Positions 41,898-50,560 are shown, counted from the first letter of the stretch. The stretch: 64,000 nucleotides of DNA from Parcubacteria bacterium C7867-004 (GCA_001189075.1 LFCN01000006.1:620001-684000); one strand, 5' to 3'. A program made the numbers and translations. Notes: generated from the sequence alone by a model not told the origin.

Positions 41898-42584
41898 CTA
41901 CCAGCCCGTCTTCGCAAGCGCTGCCTGCGCTGCCGCCTGCTCCGCTTCCTGCTTCGAGGGACCGTCTCCGCGGGCTATCTCGTCGCTTGCGAGGAACACG
42001 CCAACCGTGAAGCGTTTGTCGTGATCAGGACCTTCTTCCGCGATGGTCTTATAGGTCGGGGTGATTCCCTTCTTGTCTTGCGCGGTCTCCTGGAAATGGC
42101 TCTTGGCGTCTTGCCAAGTTCGCTCGGAGAGAACCTTCTCAATCTTCGGGTGGAGGTTGGCAGCAATGAAAGCGGCTGCCGCTTCGAAGCCCTGGTCGAG
42201 ATAGATAGCGCCAAGTATCGCTTCGAATGCGTTCGCGAGGATAATCTGACGCGCGCGGCCAGTATCTTTCTTCTCACCCTTCGAGAGCAAGAGCATGTCG
42301 TTCACCCCGAGACGCTCGGCTTCTTCGGCGAGCGAGAACGTGTTCACGAGAGCGGCGCGATACGCCGTGAGGTCGCCCTCAGGCTTATTCGGAAAGCGAT
42401 GAAAGAGGAAGTCGGTGACCGCGAGCTCGAGAACCGCGTCGCCAAGGAACTCGAGACGCTCGTTATGTGCGCCGCCCGTCCGGTGCTCGTTCAGATAGGA
42501 GCGATGCGTAAGAGCCTCGACCAGAAGGTCCAGGTTCTTAAAGGAGAGGCCGAGGCGCTCCGCGTGCTCTTTAAACTCAGGCAT
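41898..42584 (-). CDS. rnc: Ribonuclease III
   Basis: 228 aa, normal length. The nuclease signature NERLEFLGDAVLELAVTDFL covers residues 41-60, with E45 and D49 as metal ligands, and DQGFEAAAAFI follows. The C-terminal dsRNA-binding domain (about 155-228) has DAKSHFQETAQDKKGITPTY and a KQEAEQAAAQAALAK end. It processes rRNA precursors and structured mRNAs. Follows nusB-nudix on the same strand but has its own promoter. Confidence 0.96.
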   Translation of the reverse strand: MPEFKEHAERLGLSFKNLDLLVEALTHRSYLNEHRTGGAHNERLEFLGDAVLELAVTDFLFHRFPNKPEGDLTAYRAALVNTFSLAEEAERLGVNDMLLLSKGEKKDTGRARQIILANAFEAILGAIYLDQGFEAAAAFIAANLHPKIEKVLSERTWQDAKSHFQETAQDKKGITPTYKTIAEEGPDHDKRFTVGVFLASDEIARGDGPSKQEAEQAAAQAALAKTGW

Positions 42585-42591
42585 GAGCCCA

Positions 42592-42600
42592 CTTATAGCA
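42592..42600 (-). promoter_or_regulatory. Extended -10 promoter of rnc, leaderless spacing
   Basis: Minus strand TG-c-TATAAG, 7 nt before the ATG. Confidence 0.6.
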
Positions 42601-42605
42601 CGAAA

Positions 42606-43514
42606 TTACTTGCCTGAGGAATCGAGGAGTTTCTGGACCGCTTCGGTAACGATCGGAAGCATGTCGTCATAGAAATTGAGTTCGAGGATCTCCGTAAGGC
42701 GGAACCAGCGGGCATCATCGAGCCCGCCCTTCTTCTCGAGGGTCACGTCCATGTACGGAGACTCAGCGAGGAAGTAGGTGACGTGCTTTCGGCTCTTGCC
42801 GTGCTCCGGGTGCGAGGCGACGTACTCGTTCTCGCCGATCTTCGCCTTGATGACGATATCGAGACCGAGCTCTTCCTTGATCTCGCGGATGGTCCCCTCT
42901 TCCACCGTCTCTTTCTCGGTTCCCGGCTTGTCGCCGATCTTTCCTTTCGAGAGCGTCCAGTGCCCGAACACGTCGTGCACGAGCGCGAGATAGTACTGAC
43001 CTTCGTGATACGCGTAGACAATAGCACCGCCGAGCTCCTGCACGGGCAGGTCTTCCCGCTTCACGCGATCCTTCTTTCCGGTCTCTTCCTTGCCCGGTTC
43101 GCCGAGCTCCTTATAGACGGCACCGAGTACGCCGTTCACGAAACGCCCTGAGGAGTCCCCGCCGAATACCTTCGCAAGCTCGATGGCCTCGTTAATAGCT
43201 ACCTTTGCCGGTACCTGCGTGCGGTCCGCGAACAGAAGCTCATAGAGCCCGATACGCAGGATATTGCGGTCTACGGGCGCGATGCGGTCGAGCGGCCAAT
43301 CGGGCGCTGCCTTCTCGATAACGAGGTCGAGGTCAGGGCGCTTCGCGAGCACGCCCTGAAGAAGGGATTCCATGAATGGCTTGTCGGTGTCATCTCCGCC
43401 GAACTCCTCGACGTTGCGCGCGAGCATTTCGGTCGCAGCATCGTCTTTCGCATGAGAGGTATCCCACTCGAAGAGCGTCTGGAGGACGACGGAACGGGCG
43501 AGATGTCGATTAGC
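42606..43514 (-). CDS. nusB: NusB-Nudix hydrolase fusion
   Basis: 302 aa from the ATG at 43514. Residues 1-~140 are NusB: ANRHLARSVVLQTLFEWDTS, RNILRIGLYELLFADRTQVP and NEAIELAKVFGGDSSGRFVN. After a Lys/Glu linker (PGKEETGKKDRVKRE), residues ~160-300 are a Nudix domain with EKETVEEGTIREIKEELGLD, the Nudix box. The Gly that should precede the first Glu by six positions is displaced, a minor deviation. NusB acts in rRNA antitermination; the Nudix part should hydrolyse a nucleoside diphosphate-linked compound. A TATACT box lies about 20 nt upstream of the start. Confidence 0.92.
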   Translation of the reverse strand, partial: ANRHLARSVVLQTLFEWDTSHAKDDAATEMLARNVEEFGGDDTDKPFMESLLQGVLAKRPDLDLVIEKAAPDWPLDRIAPVDRNILRIGLYELLFADRTQVPAKVAINEAIELAKVFGGDSSGRFVNGVLGAVYKELGEPGKEETGKKDRVKREDLPVQELGGAIVYAYHEGQYYLALVHDVFGHWTLSKGKIGDKPGTEKETVEEGTIREIKEELGLDIVIKAKIGENEYVASHPEHGKSRKHVTYFLAESPYMDVTLEKKGGLDDARWFRLTEILELNFYDDMLPIVTEAVQKLLDSSGK

Positions 43515-43561
43515 CATGAATGGAAAGAGCTTGAAGGAAGTATACGCCCCATATGACAAAG

Positions 43562-43579
43562 CGCGCCAGAGGCGCGCCG
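43562..43579 (-). terminator. Hairpin between rpmF and nusB
   Basis: GCGCGCC/GGCGCGC with loop AGA; minus-strand tail is only TTTG, so termination is probably partial. Confidence 0.45.
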
Positions 43580-43604
43580 TGTGCATAACTTATGAGAAGC
43601 TCGC

Positions 43605-43946
43605 TTACGCTCCTCCTCCGAATCCGCTGCGAGTGTTGCTGCGGGACTTCGTAACCTTAGTGAGGAGCGATGGCTTCTTCGCCTCCTTCTTCGAGACCTC
43701 AGGGGTGGTGTCGGTTATGACAACCTCCGAGCGCTCGCCGCGACCCTCCTTCTTGCTCTTCTTCTCTACGGTTGCCTTCGGTGCCGCGATGAGCTTGCCG
43801 CGGTACATGCCGGTCGTTTCATCGACGCGGTGCGGGAGGCGGAGGTTTCCGGACTCCTTATCAACAACGACCCCGTTCTCCGTGAGCGCGTGGTGGCTCC
43901 GGCGGTTGCGGGTGTGAGAACGGGTATGGCGCATTCGTACTGACAT
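43605..43946 (-). CDS. rpmF: Large ribosomal subunit protein bL32, zinc-free and extended
   Basis: 113 aa; usual bL32 is about 55-60. The N-terminus MRHTRSHTRNRRSHHALTE and LPHRVDETTGMYRGK match bL32. The four zinc cysteines of the C+ form are absent: the spots read VDKESG and VDETTG. A C-terminal Lys/Ser-rich extension of ~50 residues ends RSNTRSGFGGGA. Structural protein of the 50S subunit near the peptidyl-transferase region. Confidence 0.85.
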   Translation of the reverse strand: MSVRMRHTRSHTRNRRSHHALTENGVVVDKESGNLRLPHRVDETTGMYRGKLIAAPKATVEKKSKKEGRGERSEVVITDTTPEVSKKEAKKPSLLTKVTKSRSNTRSGFGGGA

Positions 43947-44394
43947 AGTGGGAATACCTTATCATTTAGCCTCTAAAAAGCAAAGCGCACCGTTCCCCTT
44001 TGCCTTTAGGGCGTTTGGGCGTATACAGAAGATGTGCAGGCAGGCGTATTGGCTTAACCCAAGCGTCAGCGGCACAAAGAGTAGGTCCTGGGACTTTTAC
44101 AGGGCTTTAGTACAAACAAGAGCGAAAGAGGCCGAAAATGTCTCTGCACTTTATCGTCAAGCTGGTTCCTGTCTCGATCGTGGAAGATCCGTCCACCTGG
44201 ATCGGGGTCGGAGGCGGCGATACCCAGGTTTCTGGGGGGAGCACCGATCCGCCCTATGATCCCAACCTTCACCCGGTCTAGAAAGACCAGCACGACCAGC
44301 GACGACATTCGTCGCTAACGGCATCTGCACGGCGCGCGATGCGCCGACACAGGAGCCCCGGGCCGTCGCTTCAATGCGCCGGTCCGGAACTGTT
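43947..44394. other. Intergenic region with one tiny gene and two hairpins
   Basis: About 450 bp between rpmF and rnhB. It holds the 47-aa ORF at 44138 and, after it, AGCGACGA/TCGTCGCT (44296-44315) and CGGCGC/GCGCCG (44330-44346) hairpins without clear U-tracts. Nothing else convincing. Confidence 0.5.
44138..44281 (+). CDS. Candidate 47-residue small protein
   Basis: ATG 44138 is preceded by AGAGG 6-7 nt upstream. The product begins MSLHFIVKLVPVSIVEDPST and continues WIGVGGGDTQVSGGSTDPPY, ending DPNLHPV. The first 15 residues are amphipathic, the rest Gly/Asp/Pro-rich. No homology recognised. It fits the orphan small-gene class by its ribosome site and isolated position. Confidence 0.45.
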   Translation: MSLHFIVKLVPVSIVEDPSTWIGVGGGDTQVSGGSTDPPYDPNLHPV

Positions 44395-44982
44395 TTATAC
44401 CTTCATCTTCCGCAAGAAGAGCTGCCGATGCTCGGAACAAGCACCCCGCAACCGTATCGCTTCGAAGTGCGCTTTGGTCCCATACCCTTTGTGCTTAGCA
44501 AATCCGTACTGCGGATACTCCTCATCAAGTTTCAGCATCAGCAGGTCGCGCGTAACTTTCGCTGCGATCGAGGCGAGCATGATGGCCGGGATGAGCGCGT
44601 CGCCGCCGATGACCGTTTCCTGCTCATATTCTTCGGGCGCCTTGAGCGAGCCATCGAGCCACACCTTCCCTTCTGTAGGATCTGGAAGCAATTTCTTCAC
44701 GCCCCTATCGAGCGCGTGACGTATCGCGAAGGTCATGCCTTCCGCATCTATCATCGCTGCACTGGAAAGGCATACCGTAGAGCGCACATTCCCTGCTTTC
44801 ATTTCTTCCTGCAGGCGTCTGAACAATTCCTCCCGTTTCTTCTCCGACAGCTGTTTCGAATCATTCAGTCCCGGAAAGTTGCTCAGGATGTCGTAGCTTC
44901 CCTCAACCGCTATCACCCCAACCGCAAGCGGCCCTGCTAAGGGTCCGCGTCCCGCCTCATCGACTCCGATCACATATCTCAT
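44395..44982 (-). CDS. rnhB: Ribonuclease HII
   Basis: 195 aa, normal length. Starts MRYVIGVDEAGRGPLAGPLA with the D-E pair of the active site (D7, E8). Later conserved parts are VWLDGSL (Asp), IPAIMLASIAAKVTRD and YPQYGFAKHKGYGTKAHFEA. It removes ribonucleotides and RNA primers from RNA-DNA hybrids. It shares a divergent region with dnaE. Confidence 0.95.
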   Translation of the reverse strand: MRYVIGVDEAGRGPLAGPLAVGVIAVEGSYDILSNFPGLNDSKQLSEKKREELFRRLQEEMKAGNVRSTVCLSSAAMIDAEGMTFAIRHALDRGVKKLLPDPTEGKVWLDGSLKAPEEYEQETVIGGDALIPAIMLASIAAKVTRDLLMLKLDEEYPQYGFAKHKGYGTKAHFEAIRLRGACSEHRQLFLRKMKV

Positions 44983-44988
44983 AAAAGG

Positions 44989-44997
44989 ATGATACCA
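44989..44997 (-). promoter_or_regulatory. Extended -10 promoter of rnhB, leaderless spacing
   Basis: Minus strand TG-g-TATCAT, 6 nt before the ATG; the CCTTTT between leaves no ribosome site. Confidence 0.6.
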
Positions 44998-45044
44998 AGG
45001 CTGACGGAAGCTCTTTCAGCTCTTCGCATGGAATATGCGAGCGA

Positions 45045-45053
45045 TGGTATTCT
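45045..45053 (+). promoter_or_regulatory. Extended -10 promoter of dnaE, leaderless spacing
   Basis: TG-g-TATTCT ends 7 nt before the ATG. Confidence 0.6.
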
Positions 45054-45060
45054 GTAGGTA

Positions 45061-48000
45061 ATGGGCCGCTACATCCACCTCCACACCCACTCCCACTACT
45101 CCTTCCTCCAGGCCCTTCCTAAGGTCCCGGAGCTCGTTAAAGAGGCGAAAAGACAGGGTATGAACGCGCTCGGCATCACCGACGCGGGCAATATGCACGG
45201 CGCCGTCGAGTTCTATCAAAAGGCCGAGAAAGCCGAGATCAAGGCGATACTCGGCGTTGATGCCTGGATAGCACCTAAGTCACGACACGATCGGGACCGA
45301 GGCGAGAAGCGCGCGCGCCTGGTACTGCTCGCGGAGAACAATGAAGGGTACAAGAATCTCATGGCGCTTATAACGAAGTCCTTCCTCGAAGGACTCGACG
45401 AACGCCCGCGCATGGATAAGGAATTGCTTCGTGAGTATAAGGAAGGTCTCATCGCGATCATCCCCTCGTTCGCGGGCGAAGTAGTGCAGACGCTCGCGGC
45501 GGGAGACAACGCAGGGGCCGCCGCCCTTTTGGCGGAGTACGTGAGTATCTTCGGCAAAGGAAATGTTTTCCTTGAGATAACGCACCATCCGAAAGTCGAA
45601 GGACACGAGAACCGGATGAGGCAGCTTATAGAACTCGCCGCAAGCGAAGACGTTCCCCTCCTTGCCCAGCATGACGTCTATTATCTGAAGCCTGACGATC
45701 GCGAAGCGACGGAAGTCATGCGAAGAATCGCGCACGGCGAAAAAGGCCGGAACGAGGACGAGGACTTCTCATTCGTTACTGAGAAGCAGATGCGCGAGTG
45801 GTTCAAGGATCTGCCGGAAGCGGTTGACGCGTCTGGAGAGATCGCCGACCGCTGCAACGTCACGCTCACGCTCGGGAGCTGGAACTTCCCGCAGGTGGAC
45901 GTGCCTGAAGGATCGTCCCATGCCGACGAGCTCCGCAAGAAGACGTATGCCGGACTCTCGATGCGCGGCATGGACGAGACCGAGGAGGTAACCAAGCGCA
46001 TCGAGTATGAGCTCGATGTCATCATCGGCAAAGGCTTCGCGCCGTACTTCCTCGCAGTGTCTGACCTCCTCACGTTCGCGAAATCCGCCGGCATCATGTC
46101 AACTACGCGCGGCTCGGCCGCCGGTTCCCTCGTCTCATATCTAGTAGGTATCACGAACGTCGATCCCCTCTTCTACAAGCTTCCCTTCGAGCGATTCCTC
46201 AACCCGGAGCGTCCTAAGGCGCCGGATATCGACATGGACTTCGCCGATAACCGGCGCGACGAAATGATCACGTATGCCCGCCAGAAATACGGGGAGGACA
46301 AAGTCGCGCAGATCGGCACCTTCGGGACACTCATGGCGCGCGCAGCCGTCCGCGACGTCTCCCGCGCGCTCGGGCACGCGTACCGGACCGGCGATCGCAT
46401 CGCGAAGCTCATCCCGCTCGGGTCCCAGGGATTCCCGATGACCATTGAGCATGCGCTCAAGCTCGAGCCGGAACTGAAGCAGCTCTATGACGAGGACGAC
46501 GATGTGCGGGAGATCATCGATCTTGCACAGCGTATCGAGGGCTGTGTCCGTCACACTGGTGTGCATGCGGCAGGTGTCGTTATCGCGCCGACTCCCCTCA
46601 TGGAGTGGACCCCGGTCCAGCTCGACCCCAAGAACCCCGACAAGCGCATCACGCAGTACGACATGCATGCGGTTGAGGACGCCGGCCTGCTCAAGTTCGA
46701 CTTCCTCGGCATCAAGAACCTCGCCATCCTCTCGGACGCGGTTGAGCGGGTGCGTCTCACGCGCGACGTCTGGATCGATATTGAAAACGTTCCCATTGAT
46801 GACGCCAAAACCTTCGCCATGCTCGCACGCGGCGAGACCGAAGGAACCTTCCAGCTGAACGGCTCGGGCATGACCCGCTACCTCAAGGAGCTCCAGCCCA
46901 CCACCATCCACGACATCAACGCCATGGTGGCGCTCTATCGTCCGGGCCCGATGGAGACCATCCCGCAGTACATCGAGCGCAAGCGGAACCCGAAGCTCAT
47001 CACCTACATCGACGAGCGCATGAAGGATTATCTCGATATGTCATACGGACTCCTCGTGTACCAGGACGACGTGCTCCTCACGTCGATCACGCTCGGCGGC
47101 TATTCCTGGCTCGAGGCCGACACGCTCCGTAAAGCTATGGGAAAGAAGATCCCAGCGGAGATGGAAGCCCAGAAGGAGAAGCTCCTCAAGGGCTTCAAGG
47201 AGTTCGGCAAGATAACGGACGCGAAAGCCGAACGTATCTGGAAGCTTATCGAGCCGTTTGCCGCCTACGGATTCAACAAGGCGCATGCCGCCTGCTACGG
47301 GAAAGTCGCGTACCAGACCGCGTACATGAAAGCGAACTATCCCGTGGAATACATGGCCGCCCTGCTTACGGCAGACGCGGGCGATACCGAGCAGATCGCG
47401 ATACTGGTCGCCGAGTGCGAGCGTCTGAACATCCCCGTGCTTCCGCCGGACATCAACGAATCGGGTTCCGACTTCACCGTTGCCGGCGAGCAGAAGGACA
47501 CCATCCGGTTCGGCCTCACCACCATCAAGAACTTCGGCGAGGGCATCTCGCAAGCCATCATCAAGGAACGTGAAGAGAACGGGACCTTCGTCTCCCTCTC
47601 CGATTTCCTCACGCGTCGTGGCATGCGGGGCTTGAACCGGAAATCGCTCGAGTCGCTCATCAAGGCCGGCGCGCTCGACACGTACGGCGAGCGCTCCTAC
47701 CTCCTTTCTCATATCGAAGCCATGCTCACCTTCCATCGTGACGCCACCGCGGAGGCGCCGCAGGATTCCCTGTTCGGCGGATTCGCGGCGCCTGAGCTCC
47801 GTCTTCCAGAAAGCCAGGCAGTTACTCCGCTTTCCGACAAGCTGCTCTGGGAAAAGGATCTGCTCGGTATCTATGTCTCGGGTCATCCGCTCGACGCGCA
47901 CGAGGAGAAAACCGCTAAGGCCGCGACCACCATCACCGCGATCAAGGCTGATCCGAAGGTAGGCCTTCCCGTTATCCTGCCGGTACTCGTAGGCGAAGTG

Positions 48001-48207
48001 CGTACCCTGCTCACGAAGAAGGGCGAGAAGATGGCGTTCGTGAAGTTCGAGGATCGCTCCGACAGCATCGAAGCGGTGGTCTTCCCGAAGACATATCAGG
48101 AGCACTCGGCGCTCCTGGTGTCCGGCACCTGCATCCTCATCAAGGCTACCGTCTCCGGCCGCAATGGCGAGACCAGTCTCGCGATAGAGAACCTCAAGGC
48201 GCTATGA
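45061..48207 (+). CDS. dnaE: DNA polymerase III alpha subunit
   Basis: 1048 aa, a little shorter than the ~1160 of E. coli. N-terminal PHP domain: HLHTHSHYSFLQALPKVPEL and GITDAGNMHGAVEF. The catalytic palm carries PDIDMDF with D389 and D391, then tRGSAAGSLVSYLVGI and the fingers/thumb with CVRHTGVHAAGVVI. Tandem helix-hairpin-helix LIKAGALDTYG and a C-terminal OB fold (LPVLVGEVRTLLTKKGEKMA) complete the protein. Main replicative polymerase subunit. A small gene follows after 26 bp. Confidence 0.97.
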   Translation: MGRYIHLHTHSHYSFLQALPKVPELVKEAKRQGMNALGITDAGNMHGAVEFYQKAEKAEIKAILGVDAWIAPKSRHDRDRGEKRARLVLLAENNEGYKNLMALITKSFLEGLDERPRMDKELLREYKEGLIAIIPSFAGEVVQTLAAGDNAGAAALLAEYVSIFGKGNVFLEITHHPKVEGHENRMRQLIELAASEDVPLLAQHDVYYLKPDDREATEVMRRIAHGEKGRNEDEDFSFVTEKQMREWFKDLPEAVDASGEIADRCNVTLTLGSWNFPQVDVPEGSSHADELRKKTYAGLSMRGMDETEEVTKRIEYELDVIIGKGFAPYFLAVSDLLTFAKSAGIMSTTRGSAAGSLVSYLVGITNVDPLFYKLPFERFLNPERPKAPDIDMDFADNRRDEMITYARQKYGEDKVAQIGTFGTLMARAAVRDVSRALGHAYRTGDRIAKLIPLGSQGFPMTIEHALKLEPELKQLYDEDDDVREIIDLAQRIEGCVRHTGVHAAGVVIAPTPLMEWTPVQLDPKNPDKRITQYDMHAVEDAGLLKFDFLGIKNLAILSDAVERVRLTRDVWIDIENVPIDDAKTFAMLARGETEGTFQLNGSGMTRYLKELQPTTIHDINAMVALYRPGPMETIPQYIERKRNPKLITYIDERMKDYLDMSYGLLVYQDDVLLTSITLGGYSWLEADTLRKAMGKKIPAEMEAQKEKLLKGFKEFGKITDAKAERIWKLIEPFAAYGFNKAHAACYGKVAYQTAYMKANYPVEYMAALLTADAGDTEQIAILVAECERLNIPVLPPDINESGSDFTVAGEQKDTIRFGLTTIKNFGEGISQAIIKEREENGTFVSLSDFLTRRGMRGLNRKSLESLIKAGALDTYGERSYLLSHIEAMLTFHRDATAEAPQDSLFGGFAAPELRLPESQAVTPLSDKLLWEKDLLGIYVSGHPLDAHEEKTAKAATTITAIKADPKVGLPVILPVLVGEVRTLLTKKGEKMAFVKFEDRSDSIEAVVFPKTYQEHSALLVSGTCILIKATVSGRNGETSLAIENLKAL

Positions 48208-48233
48208 TATAGATTGATGCGGAGGACTTCGAA

Positions 48234-48452
48234 ATGGATGACGGAAAAGAGCCTCGCGGCCCTCAAAGGAGTCATATAGACTCCGCTGAGCTTTTGCTCG
48301 ATACAGTCGAGGCTGCTCGAGCGCGACTTAGACGAGAACGAGATGGGCAGGGAGAGCTCGAGGAAGCCGCCAGGATATGTCTCGGATCCAAGGATGACCT
48401 CGATGCCAAGGTCATCCAGGGCGGTGGATACGGCTCCCCCGGTAGCTTCTGA
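48234..48452 (+). CDS. Small hypothetical protein after dnaE
   Basis: 72 aa; GGAGGAC lies 5-6 nt before the ATG. Highly charged: MDDGKEPRGPQRSHIDSAEL then a helix LLDTVEAARARLRRERDGQG and a Gly-rich end GGGYGSPGSF. Possible -10 TATGAT at 48203-48208 inside the end of dnaE. It ends in a terminator. No family recognised. Confidence 0.6.
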   Translation: MDDGKEPRGPQRSHIDSAELLLDTVEAARARLRRERDGQGELEEAARICLGSKDDLDAKVIQGGGYGSPGSF

Positions 48453-48459
48453 ACTGCAT

Positions 48460-48487
48460 GGCGACCTTCGGGCCGCCTTTTTCTTTC
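48460..48487 (+). terminator. Terminator after the 48234 gene (and dnaE)
   Basis: GGCGACC-TTCG-GGCCGCC stem with a stable TTCG loop, tail TTTTTCTTTC. Confidence 0.75.
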
Positions 48488-48491
48488 TATA

Positions 48492-48500
48492 TGCTATCCT
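48492..48500 (+). promoter_or_regulatory. Extended -10 promoter of thrS, leaderless spacing
   Basis: TG-c-TATCCT ends 7 nt before ATG 48508, directly after the preceding terminator. Confidence 0.6.
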
Positions 48501-48507
48501 CGTCTTA

Positions 48508-50250
48508 ATGGCTTCCCTCGAAGAAAAGCGCCACACTCTGGCTCATCTATTGGCTGCTGCGGTCGCGGAACGGTACCCGCATGCAAAGCCCACTATCGGT
48601 CCTGCTGTCGACAACGGCTTCTACTACGACTTCGATTTCTCGGGTGGCGCAGCACCTAAGGAAGGAGACCTTGCTTCCCTCCAGGCAGCTATCGAGGAGC
48701 TCCTTCCGTCATGGACGGACATGTCGGGAACGGAAGTATCGAAGAAGGACGCGGAGGATCGCTTTTCGGGAAACCCCTTCAAGCTCGAACTCATCAAGGA
48801 GATTGCCGACAAAGGTGAGACTATTACCCTCTATACCTCAGGCGGATTCACCGATCTCTGCCGTGGAGGACACAGCGAGAAGCCGGCACATGACATAAGG
48901 GTAGGATCGTTCATGCTCGAGAGGATCGCCGGCGCATACTGGCGCGGCGACGAGAAGAATCCGATGCTCACTCGCATCTACGGACTCGCATTCGATACGA
49001 AAGAGGAACTGGAGGCGTATCAGACACAGCAGGAAGAAGCGCGCGCGCGCGACCACAAGAAGCTCGGCAAGGAGCTCGACCTGTTCACATTCTCCGAGCT
49101 CGTCGGTCCTGGACTTCCCCTCTGGACACCCAAGGGCACACTCGTGCGCGACTTGCTCGACGCATATGTCTTCCAGCTCCGGACGAAGGAGGGCTACCAG
49201 AAAGTGGAGATCCCGCACATCACGAAGAAAGAGCTGTACGAAACCTCCGGTCACTGGGATAAGTTCAAGGACGAACTCTTCCGTATCACCACGCGCGAAG
49301 GACACGAATTCGCGATGAAGCCGATGAACTGCCCGCACCATACGCAGATTTATGCGCGCAGACAGTGGAGCTATCGCGAACTCCCCCAGCGCTACTCGAA
49401 CACCACTACCTGCTACCGCGACGAGCAGTCAGGCGAGCTATCAGGACTCTCTCGCGTTCGTGCATTCGCACAGGACGATGCGCACGTATTCTGCCGTATG
49501 CAGGACGTGAAGACGGAGTTCCTCAAGGTCTGGGACATTATTCATACTTTCTATCCGACATTCGGCTTCGAACTCAAGGTACGCTTCTCGAAGTACGACC
49601 CGCTCCATCCCGAGAATTACCTGGGCGATACAAAGGTCTGGGACACGGCCGAGGATATGCTTCTCGAGATCCTTGAGGAGAAAGGCATCGAATACATGGA
49701 TGGTACCGGCGAGGCCGCGTTCTACGGGCCAAAGCTCGACTTCATCGCGAGCGACTCCATGGGCCGGAATTGGCAGGTAGCGACGATACAGCTCGACATG
49801 CTCCAGCCGGAGCGGTTCGATCTCTACTGCATAAACGAGAACGGAGATAAGGAACGGATCGTCATGATCCATGCCGCGATCATGGGTTCTATAGAGCGAT
49901 TCCTATCCATATTAATCGAGCACACTGCAGGCGCCTTCCCCACCTGGCTCGCTCCGGTACAGGTGCTCGTGCTTCCGATATCAGCAGAAAAGCATGCTGA
50001 CTACGCCAACAAAGTTGCAGTAGCACTGCGTGCCAAGGGAGTGCGCGTAGAGCTTGATGGCGCGAACGATTCTCTCGGCAAGCGCATACGCTCCGGAAAG
50101 AATATGAAGGTTCCCTATCTGCTCGTCATTGGTGACGCAGAGGTAGAAGCAGGGACCGTCTCGGTCGAGAGCCGCACCAGCAAGCTTGATCCTATGACTG
50201 TCGCCGACTTCTCTGAGCTCGTAGCCAAGGAGATTGAGGAACGGACATAA
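48508..50250 (+). CDS. thrS: Threonyl-tRNA synthetase lacking the TGS domain
   Basis: 580 aa from ATG 48508. It begins directly with the editing/SAD domain (EKRHTLAHLLAAAVAERYPH and DLCRGGHSEKPAHD, with Cys and His ligands kept), so the ~60-residue N-terminal TGS domain of E. coli ThrRS is absent. The class II core has GPGLPLWTPKGTLVRDLLDA, FAMKPMNCPHHTQIYARRQW (zinc Cys and His), YRDEQSGELSGLSRVRAFAQ and motif 3 HAAIMGSIERFLSILIEHTA. Anticodon domain at the C-terminus. A tRNA-Thr gene lies at 62.5 kb. Confidence 0.96.
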   Translation: MASLEEKRHTLAHLLAAAVAERYPHAKPTIGPAVDNGFYYDFDFSGGAAPKEGDLASLQAAIEELLPSWTDMSGTEVSKKDAEDRFSGNPFKLELIKEIADKGETITLYTSGGFTDLCRGGHSEKPAHDIRVGSFMLERIAGAYWRGDEKNPMLTRIYGLAFDTKEELEAYQTQQEEARARDHKKLGKELDLFTFSELVGPGLPLWTPKGTLVRDLLDAYVFQLRTKEGYQKVEIPHITKKELYETSGHWDKFKDELFRITTREGHEFAMKPMNCPHHTQIYARRQWSYRELPQRYSNTTTCYRDEQSGELSGLSRVRAFAQDDAHVFCRMQDVKTEFLKVWDIIHTFYPTFGFELKVRFSKYDPLHPENYLGDTKVWDTAEDMLLEILEEKGIEYMDGTGEAAFYGPKLDFIASDSMGRNWQVATIQLDMLQPERFDLYCINENGDKERIVMIHAAIMGSIERFLSILIEHTAGAFPTWLAPVQVLVLPISAEKHADYANKVAVALRAKGVRVELDGANDSLGKRIRSGKNMKVPYLLVIGDAEVEAGTVSVESRTSKLDPMTVADFSELVAKEIEERT

Positions 50251-50278
50251 AAAATACCGGGCCCAAAGGGTCCGGCAT
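50249..50278 (-). terminator. Terminator of the 50284 gene
   Basis: CCGGGCCC/GGGTCCGG stem with AAA loop and one mismatch; minus-strand tail TATTTTTT. Also lies just past the thrS stop. Confidence 0.7.
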
Positions 50279-50283
50279 ATCGC

Positions 50284-50499
50284 TTACGGGTAGCGTTCGG
50301 TCCAATCCTCCCGACGAGGCGGAGTCGTCACAGCGGCATCGAGCGCGCGACTGATCAGGACGACGTCCGAAGTGGACTGAGAGATCGGAATCGGTCGGGA
50401 CTGACGCAGCTGCCGCATGGTTGGTTGCAGTCCCAGCCAGATGACCAGGGCAGCAGCGAGAAGTATAGCCACCCACGACTTCCACGAAATATTCCTCAT
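50284..50499 (-). CDS. Single-pass small membrane protein
   Basis: 71 aa; AGGAGGAAG 5-6 nt before the ATG. One N-terminal helix (SWVAILLAAALVIWLGL, about 8-24), then a basic, Ser/Arg-rich outer or inner tail (MRQLRQSRPIPISQSTSDVV) ending WTERYP. No family recognised. Single-gene unit. Confidence 0.7.
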   Translation of the reverse strand: MRNISWKSWVAILLAAALVIWLGLQPTMRQLRQSRPIPISQSTSDVVLISRALDAAVTTPPRREDWTERYP

Positions 50500-50560
50500 G
50501 GAGCTTCCTCCTACACGGACCAGTACTGGCCCTTGCAGGTCATGCTACTCCTCGCCTAAC

